Assembly (NCBI GenBank): GCA_025353965.1
Contig: JANXNS010000185.1
Coordinates: 1 to 36,587, forward strand
Direction of reading: 5' to 3'
Source of the DNA: Aquihabitans sp.
GTDB taxonomy: Bacteria; Actinomycetota; Acidimicrobiia; Acidimicrobiales; Iamiaceae
Length of the DNA: 36,587 bases
Shown: positions 14,433-24,110 of the stretch, in pieces
Layout of the letters: each line of letters opens with the position of its first letter
Position numbering within the stretch: position 1 is the first letter of the stretch
Notes under the pieces: generated by a model
Told to the model about the DNA's origin: nothing
What the model saw: only the letters and a program-made list of their open reading frames with translations
Database searches by the model: none
Program-made: the position numbers and the translations under genes

Positions 14433-16555
14433 CAGTTGCCTCCCGGCGGAACGGTGACGAGGGTCCCCGGCGTAGACGTGGCTGTCGTCTGGGGGGTAGT
14501 CGAAGGAACGCTGGTTGGCGTCCGCCGCCGAGTGGTAGTGCTGCTTGAGCTACCGCCAACCTCAAAGGGGATCTTGCCGACGCTTCTTCCGGAACGGGTC
14601 GGCAATGGCGAGAAGAACGGGACCGTGGGCAGCCCCGCGTAGAGAAGGGAGTAGTAGCGCCCCCAAGTTGCCGCCGGGTAACGACCGCCAGTGGCGCCGA
14701 CCAAGGCCGGGTTCGAGGCCAGGCTGATCGACCCGGCTGGCGCACCCATCCAGATGGCAGTGGCCAGGCGGGGGGTGTAGCCCACGAACCAAACATCGGT
14801 GGATTCGTTGGTGGTTCCGGTTTTTCCGGCGGCCACCTGACCGCCATCTATCTGGGCGTTCTTGCCAGTACCACCGGTGACGTTGGCGGTCAGCACCTCG
14901 TTGACCAGCCGGGCCGTTTGGACACTCACTACCTGCTCCGGAACGGATCGGTGTTGGTAAAGGATGGTGCCGTCCCGGGCTACGATTTTATCGATCAGGT
15001 AAGGCGTATAGCGGACGCCATCGTTGGCAAACGTTGCGTAGGCCGAAGCCATCTCCAACGGGGACAACGATGACGTACCGAGCGGCAAGGACGGCACCGA
15101 ATCCAGCTTGCCCGTGACCCCCAGTCGTCGGGCCAGGGTGACCACGTTGTCCGTGCCCACCAACTGCCCCAGGCGAACGAAAGCGCAGTTGGACGAACGC
15201 TGGATCATGGAGGTGATCGTGCCCACCCCGCCCTGGCCCGTGCTGGGCGCATAGGGCTCCACGGTGCGGGGGAACTTGAAAAGGCATTTCCCGCCGTTGA
15301 CCGTGTCCGAAGGGACATACCCCTTCTCGAACAACTCGGCCAGTACGAACGTCTTCATGGTGGACCCCGGCTGGCGTGCGGCCGTGGCCAAGTTGAACTT
15401 CCACTTATCGAAACCGGGCCCGCCCACCATGACCCGGACCGCCCCGGAGGTGGGATCGATCGAAGCAATGGCCTGGGTGCCAAAGGTGGCCTGACCGGTC
15501 TTGGGGTCGATCACATCGAACGTGGAATCACCCTTGTTGGCCGGGAGGGTTTCGTCTCGGGCCTTCTTGGCCTGGGCCTGCATGTTGGGGTCATAGGTGG
15601 TGTACACCGAGATGCCACCCTCGAACACCGTGCGGTTCCGGGCTATCTCTGTTGCCCCGAGGCCGAAGCTGGGGTCCGCCAACAACTGCTGCTTGACCTC
15701 CTCCACGAAGTAGTCGTACGGCGGGGTGGGCTTGTTGGGCACCGTGGGGAGCGGTACCGCCGCCCAGAAAGCCACTTCGTCTTTGTTCATGCGGTTGGTC
15801 TCCACCAACCGCTTGAACACAATGGCCCGCCGCTCGAGGGACACATCCGGGTTCTTGAACGGGTTGTAGTAGTTGGGGCTCCGGATCAGCGAAGCGAGAA
15901 GCGCACCCTCCGCCCAATTGAGCGCGCCGACATCTTTGTTGAAGTAGTACTCCGATGCCGCCTGAACCCCGTAGGCCCCACCACCGAAATAGACGCTGTT
16001 CAGGTAGTACTCGAGGATGGCCTGCTTTGACATTTGCTTCTCGAGCTCCACGGCCAAGAAGGCCTCGCGCAGCTTGCGGCTGAGATTGCGTTCATTGCCC
16101 ACCAACGAGTTCTTTACGACCTGCTGGGTGATGGTGGAACCACCCTGGACCGGGCCACCCTCCAAGTTGGACCTGCCCGCCCGAAGAATCGACCGAATAT
16201 TGACCCCGGTGTGCCGGTAGAAGTTGGCGTCTTCTGTGGCCAGCACCGAGCCCCGCACGGTCTCTGGGATCTTGTCCAACGTGACCTGCGAGCGGTTCTG
16301 CGGATCATCTCGGTTGGTCATGGTACCCAGGCGGGCACCATTGCTGTCGTAGAGGTAAGAGCGCTCGGCCAGGGGCTTGAGGCTTATCCGGTCATGGTCC
16401 GAGCGGTGAGCGCTCACCAGGTGGGAGACCTGCGGTGCGATGACCGCCAGGGCGCCAGCCAGCACCGCAACGAGCGCCGCCATGACCACCACGAAGCGCA
16501 GGAGCCGCTTGAGGTAGGTGGACAGACGTTGGGCGAGGGTCACAGCGTCGCTCAT
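14432..16555 (-). CDS. class A penicillin-binding protein (transglycosylase/transpeptidase)
   Basis: A 707-residue bifunctional peptidoglycan synthase. A single membrane anchor lies at ~20-41 (FVVVMAALVAVLAGALAVIAP). The GT51 glycosyltransferase domain follows, with the catalytic-glutamate motif ATEDANFYRHTG near 107 and GGSTITQQVVKN. The transpeptidase domain carries SxxK (QPGSTMKTF, Ser ~398), SSN (QRSSNCAF) and KTG (GKTGTTNESTDVWFVGYTP, ~577). The protein ends in a Ser/Thr/Pro-rich tail (SSSSTTTRRRTPTS and onward), typical of extracytoplasmic tails in actinobacterial PonA proteins. All catalytic motifs are intact. The ATG at 16555 is chosen; a GTG at 16567 preceded by GGGGTG is possible. 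It is the first gene of a three-gene operon with the zinc-ribbon and YdjM-like proteins. Confidence 0.94.
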   Translation of the reverse strand: MSDAVTLAQRLSTYLKRLLRFVVVMAALVAVLAGALAVIAPQVSHLVSAHRSDHDRISLKPLAERSYLYDSNGARLGTMTNRDDPQNRSQVTLDKIPETVRGSVLATEDANFYRHTGVNIRSILRAGRSNLEGGPVQGGSTITQQVVKNSLVGNERNLSRKLREAFLAVELEKQMSKQAILEYYLNSVYFGGGAYGVQAASEYYFNKDVGALNWAEGALLASLIRSPNYYNPFKNPDVSLERRAIVFKRLVETNRMNKDEVAFWAAVPLPTVPNKPTPPYDYFVEEVKQQLLADPSFGLGATEIARNRTVFEGGISVYTTYDPNMQAQAKKARDETLPANKGDSTFDVIDPKTGQATFGTQAIASIDPTSGAVRVMVGGPGFDKWKFNLATAARQPGSTMKTFVLAELFEKGYVPSDTVNGGKCLFKFPRTVEPYAPSTGQGGVGTITSMIQRSSNCAFVRLGQLVGTDNVVTLARRLGVTGKLDSVPSLPLGTSSLSPLEMASAYATFANDGVRYTPYLIDKIVARDGTILYQHRSVPEQVVSVQTARLVNEVLTANVTGGTGKNAQIDGGQVAAGKTGTTNESTDVWFVGYTPRLATAIWMGAPAGSISLASNPALVGATGGRYPAATWGRYYSLLYAGLPTVPFFSPLPTRSGRSVGKIPFEVGGSSSSTTTRRRTPTSVPSTTPQTTATSTPGTLVTVPPGGN

Positions 16556-16659
16556 GGTAACGCCCACGCCGCGTCACCCCGACGGCAGGCTATTGCCCCA
16601 GGGGTCGGAGCTAGGGTCGCCGTACTCTTTCGCTACTCCCAACCCTGAGGATGCACCCG

Positions 16660-17598
16660 ATGACCCATGCCCGCCGTTTCCGATTTGGCGTCCAAGGCTT
16701 CACCGCGACGTCCGGTGCGACATGGGTGGCCATGGCTCGCCGAGCGGAGGAACTTGGTTACGCAACCCTGTTCATGCCGGACCACTTTGGTGATCAGCTG
16801 GCACCCATCCCGGGACTCATGGCGGCAGCCACAGCCACCACCGACCTGCGGGTCGGGGCCTTGGTTTTCGACAATGACTACAAACATCCACTGGTCCTGG
16901 CCAAGGAACTGGCCAGCATCGACTTGTTGTCAGATGGGCGGCTGGAGATCGGCCTGGGCGCCGGCTGGATGAAGTCCGACTACGACGAAGCGGGCATATC
17001 CTATGACGCGCCTGCCACCCGAGTGGACCGGTTCGAGGAAGGCCTTGCCGTGATCACCGGGCTCCTCGGTCCGGACCCGTTCAGTTTCGAAGGCAAGCAC
17101 TACACGATCACCAATCACAACGGGCTGCCCAAGCCCGTTCAATCCCCCCGCCCGCCAATTCTCATCGGAGGCGGGCTCAAGCGCATGCTGTCTATCGCTG
17201 GCCGCCACGCAGACATCGTGGGCATCAATCCGACCATCCCCAACGGCGAGGTCGACGCCGACGCCGCCCGGAGCGGTACCGCCGAGAAAACCGACCGCAA
17301 GGTGGGATGGATCAAGGACGCAGCCGGCGATCGGTACGGAGACCTGGAGATCAACTTGTTGAATTTTGGGTGTTTCCTCACCGATGATCGGACCTCCCTG
17401 GCCGACCAACTCGCCCCCGCCTTCGGCGTGACCCCTGCGGAGTTGTTGGAGTTCCCTCACACATTGCTCGGAACGGTCGATCAGATCTGCGACGACCTGC
17501 TGGCTCGCCGAGACCGCTGGGATGCCAGCTACATCGTCGTCCAGCACGACGCCATGGAAGCAATGGCACCGGTGGTGGCCCGACTCACGGGTACCTGA
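16660..17598 (+). CDS. LLM-class F420-dependent oxidoreductase
   Basis: A 312-residue luciferase-like (beta/alpha)8 barrel protein. It starts FRFGVQGFTATSGATWVAMARRAEELGY and continues with LFMPDHFGDQLAPIPGLMAAA, the core motif LASIDLLSDGRLEIGLGAGW and PPILIGGGLKRMLSIAGRHADIVG, which together place it with F420-using (TIGR03621-type) members rather than FMN luciferases. Such enzymes move hydride between F420 and an unsaturated or oxidised substrate; the substrate is unknown. The ATG at 16660 is preferred over the one at 16651 because CTGAGG then lies nine bases upstream. It is divergent from the PBP gene and 41 bp before the GGDEF-EAL gene, with which it may share a transcript. Confidence 0.9.
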   Translation: MTHARRFRFGVQGFTATSGATWVAMARRAEELGYATLFMPDHFGDQLAPIPGLMAAATATTDLRVGALVFDNDYKHPLVLAKELASIDLLSDGRLEIGLGAGWMKSDYDEAGISYDAPATRVDRFEEGLAVITGLLGPDPFSFEGKHYTITNHNGLPKPVQSPRPPILIGGGLKRMLSIAGRHADIVGINPTIPNGEVDADAARSGTAEKTDRKVGWIKDAAGDRYGDLEINLLNFGCFLTDDRTSLADQLAPAFGVTPAELLEFPHTLLGTVDQICDDLLARRDRWDASYIVVQHDAMEAMAPVVARLTGT

Positions 17599-17639
17599 TC
17601 CACCGGGCAAGGGGCCAACCGGAGAGGACCGCACGACCA

Positions 17640-19712
17640 ATGGATCGCAAGGCTCTCGACGACGAGGCCGACCACTTCGATGTCGAAGATGACGCCCTCT
17701 CCTGGTTTCGTGGAACAACCAACTTCCGCCTCCGCATAGACCGCGAGGGCATTGTCCGCGGAGGAACCCTCAACGTCGGCGAGGTCCTTGGGTGCGACCT
17801 CACTGCGCTTCTGGGAAGGAAACTCACCAATCTGGTTCATCCCGAGGATCTACCCGCCGCCCGGGAGGCGTGGATTCGGATCACGACTACCGCGGAGGAG
17901 ACAGCCCCGATCCGAGCGCGCCTGGCGCTGTCCGCCGGTGGTTGGCGTTGGTTCGAGGTCACCAGCTGGAACATGCTCGCCGTCCCCCGCCATGGCGTCG
18001 TGATCGGCGAGTTTCGCGACGTCCAGGCGCAGGTCGACGCCGAAGAAGACCAGGCCTCAACCGCTCAAGCCCACCAACGCCTCATGAAGATCTTCGACGA
18101 GATCGAGGACTTGGTGATGGTTGGTCGCCTCGACCATGGCCTCACGTACCTGAACCACGCCGCCCAACTGGTCGTCAGGGACCCGAACATCGGAACGCAG
18201 CCCGAGAGCCAGCTCGCCTCAGAACTGCGATCCTTTGCTCTCCGGGTGATCGAGCCCACCATCCGCCGACTCGAGCGGTGGACCGGGGACCTCGAAATTC
18301 ACGTTGACGGCAAGCCCCGGATCATGGCCACGACCATCACGCCCGTAGCCGAAGGCGGGCCGGACGACATCTACTACGGCGTGATCATGCACGACGTCAC
18401 CGCGGACCGATCGCACACCAGATCTATGGCTCAGCAGGCCCGGCGCGACCCCCTCACCGGCCTTCCGAACCGGCTTGCCCTGATGGAGCATCTCGACGCC
18501 TGCCGGACATCGGGATCACCCACGGCCACGGTCTCGGTGTTCTTCATCGATCTCGACAACCTCAAGATCGTCAACGACGGCCTAGGCCACAGCGCTGGCG
18601 ATCGGCTACTTCGGGCGGTCGGAACGCAGCTCGTGGCCCAGACAGCAGCCTTGGTGGCACGCTTCGGGGGCGACGAGTTCGTGGTCGTCCACGAAGGCCT
18701 GACCGCAGCGGAATCCGCCGCCGCCGCTGAGGAGCTCCTTGACGCTGTACGCCGCGTGCAAGTCCTGGGGATCGCCAACCACATAAGCGCCAGCATCGGC
18801 GTCGCTGGCTACCAGCGTTCCGAGTTGGATCCCGAGCGGGTCATTCGTGATGCCGACGCGGCCATGTACGTGGCCAAGCGGGGCGGGCGCGACCGCGTTG
18901 CCGTGTTCGATCGGACCATGCGCGCCGTGGTGAGTCGTCGGTTCTTCCTCGAATCTGCGCTCCGAGACGGACTGGCCGAGGAAGCACTGGCCATTCATCT
19001 TCAGCCGATCTTTGCGCTCAACGAAGGTGACGTTCTGAGCGGCTTCGAGGCATTGGCGCGATGGCCGGTTGCCTCGCCCAGCGAGTTCATTCCCATAGCG
19101 GAAGACTCTGGGCTGATCGTGCCCCTTGGCCGTTGGGCCGTTGACCAAGCCTTGGGCGCGCTCGCCCAATTGGTGGCGATTTCACCCGAGCTGGCCGAAC
19201 TGCGAATGGGCGTCAACGTGTCGGCTCATCAGCTCCTGGAGCGGGGCTTCATTGACATGATTTTGGGGACCCTGGATCACCATGGCGTGCTGGCCGCGAA
19301 CCTCGTCCTCGAACTCACTGAGTCTGTCCTGATCGACCCCCGCGACGATGTCGACCTGGTTCTGATGGGCCTGGCCGATGCGGGAGTGTCGCTCGCCCTC
19401 GACGACTTCGGCAGCGGCTACTCCTCGCTTGGCTACCTCCGCCGGTACCCGATCGACGTGTTGAAACTCGACACCTCCTACACCCAGGCACTCCTCCACG
19501 ACCCGGGAACCCGAATCATCGCGGAGGGCATCGTGACCATGGCCAACCGCCTGGGGTTGCGGGTGGTGGCCGAGGGCATCGAGACGGCGGAGCAACTCGA
19601 GGTAGTGCGCGAACTTGGGATCGATTGGGCCCAGGGATTTCTGCTCGGGCGCCCAGCGCCCATTGCCGAAATCGTGGCCGGCCTTGCCGTCGATGCGTGT
19701 CTGGCCGACTGA
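17640..19712 (+). CDS. PAS-GGDEF-EAL cyclic di-GMP signalling protein
   Basis: A 690-residue cytoplasmic protein with no membrane segment. An N-terminal PAS domain spans ~20-130 (LIHPEDLPAAREAW-like core, here NLVHPEDLPAAREAW), a second PAS-like stretch ~140-255, then GGDEF (RRDPLTGLPNR; GGDEF at 343-347) and EAL (GFEALARW, E470). The GGDEF motif is intact, but the residues at the usual I-site (RxxD five before GGDEF) read QTAA, so product inhibition is probably absent. The EAL domain keeps the residues needed for hydrolysis: MGVNVS, ELTES, LDDFGSG, VLKLD, AEGIET and WAQGF. It could therefore both make and degrade c-di-GMP, with the PAS domains sensing a signal. The ATG at 17640 follows GGAGAGGA. 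Confidence 0.93.
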   Translation: MDRKALDDEADHFDVEDDALSWFRGTTNFRLRIDREGIVRGGTLNVGEVLGCDLTALLGRKLTNLVHPEDLPAAREAWIRITTTAEETAPIRARLALSAGGWRWFEVTSWNMLAVPRHGVVIGEFRDVQAQVDAEEDQASTAQAHQRLMKIFDEIEDLVMVGRLDHGLTYLNHAAQLVVRDPNIGTQPESQLASELRSFALRVIEPTIRRLERWTGDLEIHVDGKPRIMATTITPVAEGGPDDIYYGVIMHDVTADRSHTRSMAQQARRDPLTGLPNRLALMEHLDACRTSGSPTATVSVFFIDLDNLKIVNDGLGHSAGDRLLRAVGTQLVAQTAALVARFGGDEFVVVHEGLTAAESAAAAEELLDAVRRVQVLGIANHISASIGVAGYQRSELDPERVIRDADAAMYVAKRGGRDRVAVFDRTMRAVVSRRFFLESALRDGLAEEALAIHLQPIFALNEGDVLSGFEALARWPVASPSEFIPIAEDSGLIVPLGRWAVDQALGALAQLVAISPELAELRMGVNVSAHQLLERGFIDMILGTLDHHGVLAANLVLELTESVLIDPRDDVDLVLMGLADAGVSLALDDFGSGYSSLGYLRRYPIDVLKLDTSYTQALLHDPGTRIIAEGIVTMANRLGLRVVAEGIETAEQLEVVRELGIDWAQGFLLGRPAPIAEIVAGLAVDACLAD

Positions 19713-19725
19713 CGGGGCGCTCGTA

Positions 19726-21810
19726 TCAGCGCCTGCGGGTGATCTCCACCACGGAGGCAACCGGGGGCTCGCCGACCGGCCACACCAGGATTTGGCCGAC
19801 AAGCGCAACCTTGCCGGCGGCCGGACCATCGGTGGGTCCGGGCGTTCGGTCCCGAGCGTCGTAGGCCTTCCCGCCATCCAACCAAGGCAGGGCGAAGGCG
19901 GGGGTGGTTCCGTCGTCGCCGGGTAGGCGGAAGGCAAACACCACCGCCCGCTCCCCGTCGGGCGACACGTAGGCCACCGCCCCTCTAGTGGTGCCGATCG
20001 GCGAGACCAGCCGGTGGAGGTCGCCCTGCTGAACCAGATCTCGGAGGTCGGCGTAGGTGACAGCCGCCGAGCGGCAGGTCTCCCATTCCTCGGCAGTCAA
20101 CGCGGTGAGGTCGAGGTCGAACCCGAACCGCCCACTCATCGCCACCGCGCAGCCAAAGGCCAGCGGCCGGTTACCCCAACGAGTCACGTGGGCCGCCAAG
20201 ACAGAGGCCGGAAGCAGGTGAGACGCGCCCCATTGGATGCGCACCCGATCGACGGGATCAGTGTTGTCCGACGTCCAGACCTCGTGGAACCACCGGAGGG
20301 TTCCGAGGTCTGAGCGGCCGCCACCCGAAGCGCACAGCATGAGCTCCACCGTGGGGTGCTTGCGGGCCACCTCGGCCATGAGGTCCCAAGTTGCGAGGAC
20401 CCGGTCCATGGCCAGATGGGACTGACGATGGGGAGCCAACGACGTTGAGCCGGGCTCGGTGATGTCTCGGTTGGCATCCCACTTGAGATAGGAGATGCGG
20501 GGGTGGTCCTGCAGGACCTTGTCGATTACCCCGACCACGAACGTCCGAACCTCTGGCTGGAGCACGTCGAGCACGAGCTGATTGCGTTCCTGACGGCGTT
20601 CCCGCCCGGGTTCCGAGATCACCCAGTCGGGGTGCGCCTCGTAAAGCGCGGACTTCGGGTTCACCATTTCTGGCTCGACCCAAAGGCCGAAACGCAGCCC
20701 GCGCTCAATGGTGTGGTCGATGATCGGCCCGAGACCATCGGGCAGCTTGACTCGATCAACCTCCCAATCGCCGAGGCCGGTGGTGTCGTCATTTCGGGGG
20801 TAGGCGGTCCCAAACCAGCCGTCGTCCAACAAGAACAGTTCTGCGCCGAGGTCCGCCGCCCGGTCCACCTGCGTGCTCAGCACCGCTGGGTCCAGCGCAA
20901 AGAAGATCGCTTCCCAGGTGTTGGCCACCGTCGCCCGGATCTCGGTTCCATCCCGGATCACTTGCTCCCGAGCAAAGCGATGCAGCGCCCGGCTGGCAGG
21001 GCCGATCCCAGCATCGGAACACACCCAACGGGCAACAGGCGATACAAACCGCTCGCCGGGGGCCAAGACTCGCTCCGCACCCCGACCCTGATGGCCAGCA
21101 ATGAGGCGAACATGACCATGGAGGAAGGTCTCGGCATCGAAGCGGATATCGCCGCCCCACTCCACCGAGCACACGCCCACCTCTCCACTGGTCTCGGTGG
21201 CCGGGCCATCGGTGGCCACCACTACCACGGGAGGACGGTAGAGAGACGGCCGCGTCCCGCCCGCAGACGCCACCGTCTTGGTGCCGGCCGTGAGCAACTC
21301 GGTGGTCTCGGTCCACTCTCCCGCCCAGCCACCACCCCAGTGCGTGAGGTGGGGCGCGGTCCCGGCAAAGGCAGGCGCGGTGGCGGCCGCCCGATGGAGG
21401 GTGATCTCAGCGTCGGCATCATTTGTCACCTCAATCCACTGCTCCAGGAGGTGATACGCAGGCCAGGTTCGAAAGCACAGCGATACCGAAAGCGGAGCAA
21501 CCCGCTCCACCATGTTTACGCGGACCACTTGGCCCGCCGCGTGGGCGTCGGTGGAAAGACCCTCGAACCTGAGTCGGGTCGAGAGTTCCCCGTGGGCCTG
21601 GGTCACGCGCAACGCAGGCTCCCGCAAAGGCTCCTCACCAAACGTGGGGTAGGCCAAGGGGTAAAGGACAACCGGCAACACCGGGCGCCGGTCCGCCATC
21701 CCGGGACCGAAGGCCACCTGATGAAGCCGTCCATCGTCGCCCACGGCCAACACCAACCCGGTCTGGCCCGCTTCGATGACGATACGTGGTGCAGTGGTGT
21801 CGTCAGCCAT
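19726..21810 (-). CDS. GH36 alpha-galactosidase
   Basis: A 694-residue glycoside hydrolase of clan GH-D that releases terminal alpha-galactose from oligosaccharides. An N-terminal beta-supersandwich is followed by the barrel with FLLDDGWFGTAYPRNDD and GLWVEPEMVNPKSALYEAHPDW. The nucleophile is in YLKWDANRDITEPGS, and the acid/base aspartate is in WTSDNTDPVDRVRIQWG after the CASGGGRSDLGTL loop. No signal peptide is seen, so it acts in the cytoplasm on imported sugars. The ATG at 21810 fits the family N-terminus (MADDTTAPRIVIEAGQ); the track's start at 22092 would run back through the divergent gene. It converges on the GGDEF-EAL gene with a 13-bp gap. Confidence 0.93.
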   Translation of the reverse strand: MADDTTAPRIVIEAGQTGLVLAVGDDGRLHQVAFGPGMADRRPVLPVVLYPLAYPTFGEEPLREPALRVTQAHGELSTRLRFEGLSTDAHAAGQVVRVNMVERVAPLSVSLCFRTWPAYHLLEQWIEVTNDADAEITLHRAAATAPAFAGTAPHLTHWGGGWAGEWTETTELLTAGTKTVASAGGTRPSLYRPPVVVVATDGPATETSGEVGVCSVEWGGDIRFDAETFLHGHVRLIAGHQGRGAERVLAPGERFVSPVARWVCSDAGIGPASRALHRFAREQVIRDGTEIRATVANTWEAIFFALDPAVLSTQVDRAADLGAELFLLDDGWFGTAYPRNDDTTGLGDWEVDRVKLPDGLGPIIDHTIERGLRFGLWVEPEMVNPKSALYEAHPDWVISEPGRERRQERNQLVLDVLQPEVRTFVVGVIDKVLQDHPRISYLKWDANRDITEPGSTSLAPHRQSHLAMDRVLATWDLMAEVARKHPTVELMLCASGGGRSDLGTLRWFHEVWTSDNTDPVDRVRIQWGASHLLPASVLAAHVTRWGNRPLAFGCAVAMSGRFGFDLDLTALTAEEWETCRSAAVTYADLRDLVQQGDLHRLVSPIGTTRGAVAYVSPDGERAVVFAFRLPGDDGTTPAFALPWLDGGKAYDARDRTPGPTDGPAAGKVALVGQILVWPVGEPPVASVVEITRRR

Positions 21811-21845
21811 GGCGCCGGAGGCTACGCGAGTGCACCAACAGACGT

Positions 21846-21855
21846 GACAGCTGTC
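21846..21855. promoter_or_regulatory. palindrome GACAGCTGTC in the alpha-galactosidase upstream gap
   Basis: A perfect 10-base palindrome lies about 36 bp upstream of the alpha-galactosidase ATG in the 109-bp gap shared with the small divergent gene. It could be an operator for a sugar regulator, but a 10-base palindrome is weak evidence alone. Confidence 0.25.
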
Positions 21856-21919
21856 TCCTGAGGCCTGTTCTCGCACCATTCTGCGTTGCATCTGACCAAC
21901 CAAAGCCCATAGTGATGGG

Positions 21920-22231
21920 ATGGATCCGGGCAAGGAAGGTGTCGTCGTACAAATCGATACTGTCGCGGCCTTTCGCTCCCTTCCCGCTGCCATTCGGGGG
22001 TTCCTGCGGGCCTGGGTCATCTCGTCGGTCGGCGAGGACACCTGGGAACGGACGGTGAGCCTGACGATCGGGCAGGACGGAGCCATCACCATCTCGCGCT
22101 ACGCGGTGGACGAAGACGGCTACGTCCTCGACCCAACTACCCGGCTCGCCCTCCAGGAGCAGGTGACCTTCCAGGCCGCGGCGCCGTTCCCTATCCACAT
22201 CATCGGGCCGATCGGTGTCCCTCGGGGCTGA
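21920..22231 (+). CDS. small hypothetical protein
   Basis: A 103-residue soluble protein with no family I recognise. Alternating hydrophobic strands (DTVAAFRSLPAAIRGFLRAW, then ERTVSLTIGQDGAITISRYAVDEDG and TRLALQEQVTFQAA) suggest a small alpha/beta fold. The amino-acid makeup is balanced and codon third positions are GC-rich, so it looks coding rather than a shadow. The ATG at 21920 has GATGGG directly in front. The gene is divergent from alpha-galactosidase and its stop abuts the stop codon of the convergent monooxygenase gene with no gap. Confidence 0.65.
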   Translation: MDPGKEGVVVQIDTVAAFRSLPAAIRGFLRAWVISSVGEDTWERTVSLTIGQDGAITISRYAVDEDGYVLDPTTRLALQEQVTFQAAAPFPIHIIGPIGVPRG

Positions 22232-24052
22232 CTACCTGGGCGGGCAGAACTCCAGGCCTTCGAACTCGCCTGAGTTGCGCCACTGATCGATGTACTCGAA
22301 ATAGCCAATGGGACCCCGGGGATCCCCGCTGGCGTTGAGCCGCTCCCGCCGACCAAGTTCCTGGCCTTCGTTGTTGTAATACCCGGGGGTGCAATCCGGG
22401 TTGCCCAAGAACGACTGCGTGCTAGTGGCCAGACGTTCTACCCAGGCTTGCTCAGCCGTTTCGGTTGCCTCAACCTCCGCGGCTCCCACGTCCAGGGCGT
22501 GGGCCACGATCATGGCAATGGTCTGGCCGGCCTCGGTGAGGTTGTGGGTGATGTTCGAGATCAGGTTGGCCCCCTGATTGGGGCCCACGATGAACAGGTT
22601 GGGAAACCCCTGCACGTGGATGCCGTGCAGCGTTTGCATGCCGTCGGCCCAGTGATCCGAGAGGCTGAGCCCGTTGCGCCCCACGGTCTCAAAGCCGCTT
22701 CGCCGGGCGTAGTCCGTGCCGACCTCAAAGCCGGACGCAAAGATCAGGCAGTCCAACTCATAGTGCACCCCGCCCACCCAGACACCCGTCTCGTCGATTC
22801 GCTCAACACCCTTGCCATCGGTATCAACGAGATGGGCGCCAGGCTCGTTGTAGGCCTGGAGGTACTCGTCGTGGAAGCACGGCCGTTTGCACAGCTGCCG
22901 GTACCAGGGCTTGAGGCCCTCGGCCGTTTCGGGGTCCGCCACGATGGCATCGACCCGAGCGCGAATCTCCGTCATCTTCTCGTCGTCGCTCTCAGAAAAC
23001 GCCCGCTCGACGGTCTCCGGCGTGTACTCCGCTCCCGCGGTGACCTCGGCGACCACCCGGTCGCGAATGCGCTGGGAGATATCGGTCCAGCCGTCCTTCA
23101 CCAGGTCTTCGTCCGCGAACCCACCGGTCTGCAGAATCGCAAAATTTTCGAGCCACTTCTTCTGCCAGCCTGCCTCCAGCGTGGCAAACCAGTCCGGCTC
23201 GATCGGGTGGTTGTTTCGGATGTCGATCGAAGATGGAGTCCGCTGGAAGACGAATAGTTCTTGGGCGGCCCGAGCAAGGTGTGGGATGCATTGCACCGAC
23301 GTTGCCCCCGTCCCGATGATCCCCACGCGCTTGTCTGCCAACTTCTCCAGCGGCGCCCCGGCCGGGGAACCACCGGTGTAGTCGTAATCCCACCGACTGG
23401 TGTGGAAACTGTGACCGGCGAAGGTCTCGATACCGGCAATGCCGGGAAGCTTGGGACGGTGAAGGGGACCAGTGCCCATGGCCACGAACTGGGCCCGTAT
23501 TTCGTCGCCCCGATTGGTTCCGATGATCCAGCGCGAGGTGACGTGGTCCCAATGCAGGCTGGTGACCTCGGTGGAGAAGAGTGCGTTGTCGTAGAGGCCA
23601 AACGTGGTGGCGATCCGCTTTGCGTGAGCAAAAATCTCCGGCGCCAGCGTGTACTTCTGCGATGGCATATGCCCGGTCTCTTCCAGCAAGGGCAGGTAAA
23701 TCATGGCCGCGGTATCGCATTGCGCACCGGGGTACCGATTCCAGTACCAGGCCCCGCCCACATCACCGCCGCCTTCGATGATCCGCACATCGGTTACGCC
23801 GGCCTGCTTCAAATGGGCACCGGTCACCAGCCCGGCGAAACCACCGCCGATCAAGGCAACGGTCACCTCGTCGGTCAGCGGTTCACGTTCCACCCGCTCT
23901 CCGTAAGGATCGTCAAGAAAATGGGCGAACCGCCCCGAGGGCTGGATGTACTGATCATTGCCATCCGAGCGGATTCGTTTATCGCGCTCGGCGCGGTACT
24001 TGGCTCGCAAGGCATCATTTCCTGCGGCTGTCGTGGCATCGCGATCAGTCAT
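22232..24052 (-). CDS. Baeyer-Villiger-type flavin monooxygenase
   Basis: A 606-residue NADPH/FAD monooxygenase. The first nucleotide-binding motif is ALIGGGFAGLVTG (~66-78), followed by the typical GGDVGGAWYWNRYPGAQCD (96-113). The Baeyer-Villiger fingerprint FxGxxxHxxxW(P/D) reads FAGHSFHTSRWD (211-222), and the second Rossmann motif is IIGTGATSVQ (245-254). These enzymes insert oxygen next to a ketone to give an ester or lactone. With ~60 residues before the first motif and 606 in total, it belongs to the long forms, like those acting on large cyclic ketones or steroids; that substrate guess is an inference. It is divergent from a short-chain dehydrogenase across only 58 bp, which would make a logical alcohol-to-ketone-to-ester pair. 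Confidence 0.92.
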   Translation of the reverse strand: MTDRDATTAAGNDALRAKYRAERDKRIRSDGNDQYIQPSGRFAHFLDDPYGERVEREPLTDEVTVALIGGGFAGLVTGAHLKQAGVTDVRIIEGGGDVGGAWYWNRYPGAQCDTAAMIYLPLLEETGHMPSQKYTLAPEIFAHAKRIATTFGLYDNALFSTEVTSLHWDHVTSRWIIGTNRGDEIRAQFVAMGTGPLHRPKLPGIAGIETFAGHSFHTSRWDYDYTGGSPAGAPLEKLADKRVGIIGTGATSVQCIPHLARAAQELFVFQRTPSSIDIRNNHPIEPDWFATLEAGWQKKWLENFAILQTGGFADEDLVKDGWTDISQRIRDRVVAEVTAGAEYTPETVERAFSESDDEKMTEIRARVDAIVADPETAEGLKPWYRQLCKRPCFHDEYLQAYNEPGAHLVDTDGKGVERIDETGVWVGGVHYELDCLIFASGFEVGTDYARRSGFETVGRNGLSLSDHWADGMQTLHGIHVQGFPNLFIVGPNQGANLISNITHNLTEAGQTIAMIVAHALDVGAAEVEATETAEQAWVERLATSTQSFLGNPDCTPGYYNNEGQELGRRERLNASGDPRGPIGYFEYIDQWRNSGEFEGLEFCPPR

Positions 24053-24110
24053 AGCGGTGACCGTAACCTCGGCGTCGCCCGGCCCATGAAATCAAACGAG
24101 GAGCTTTCCC

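Noticed and set aside
20503-21861. 452-aa plus-strand ORF
   Set aside because: Shadow of the GH36 alpha-galactosidase, whose catalytic motifs are all present on the minus strand.
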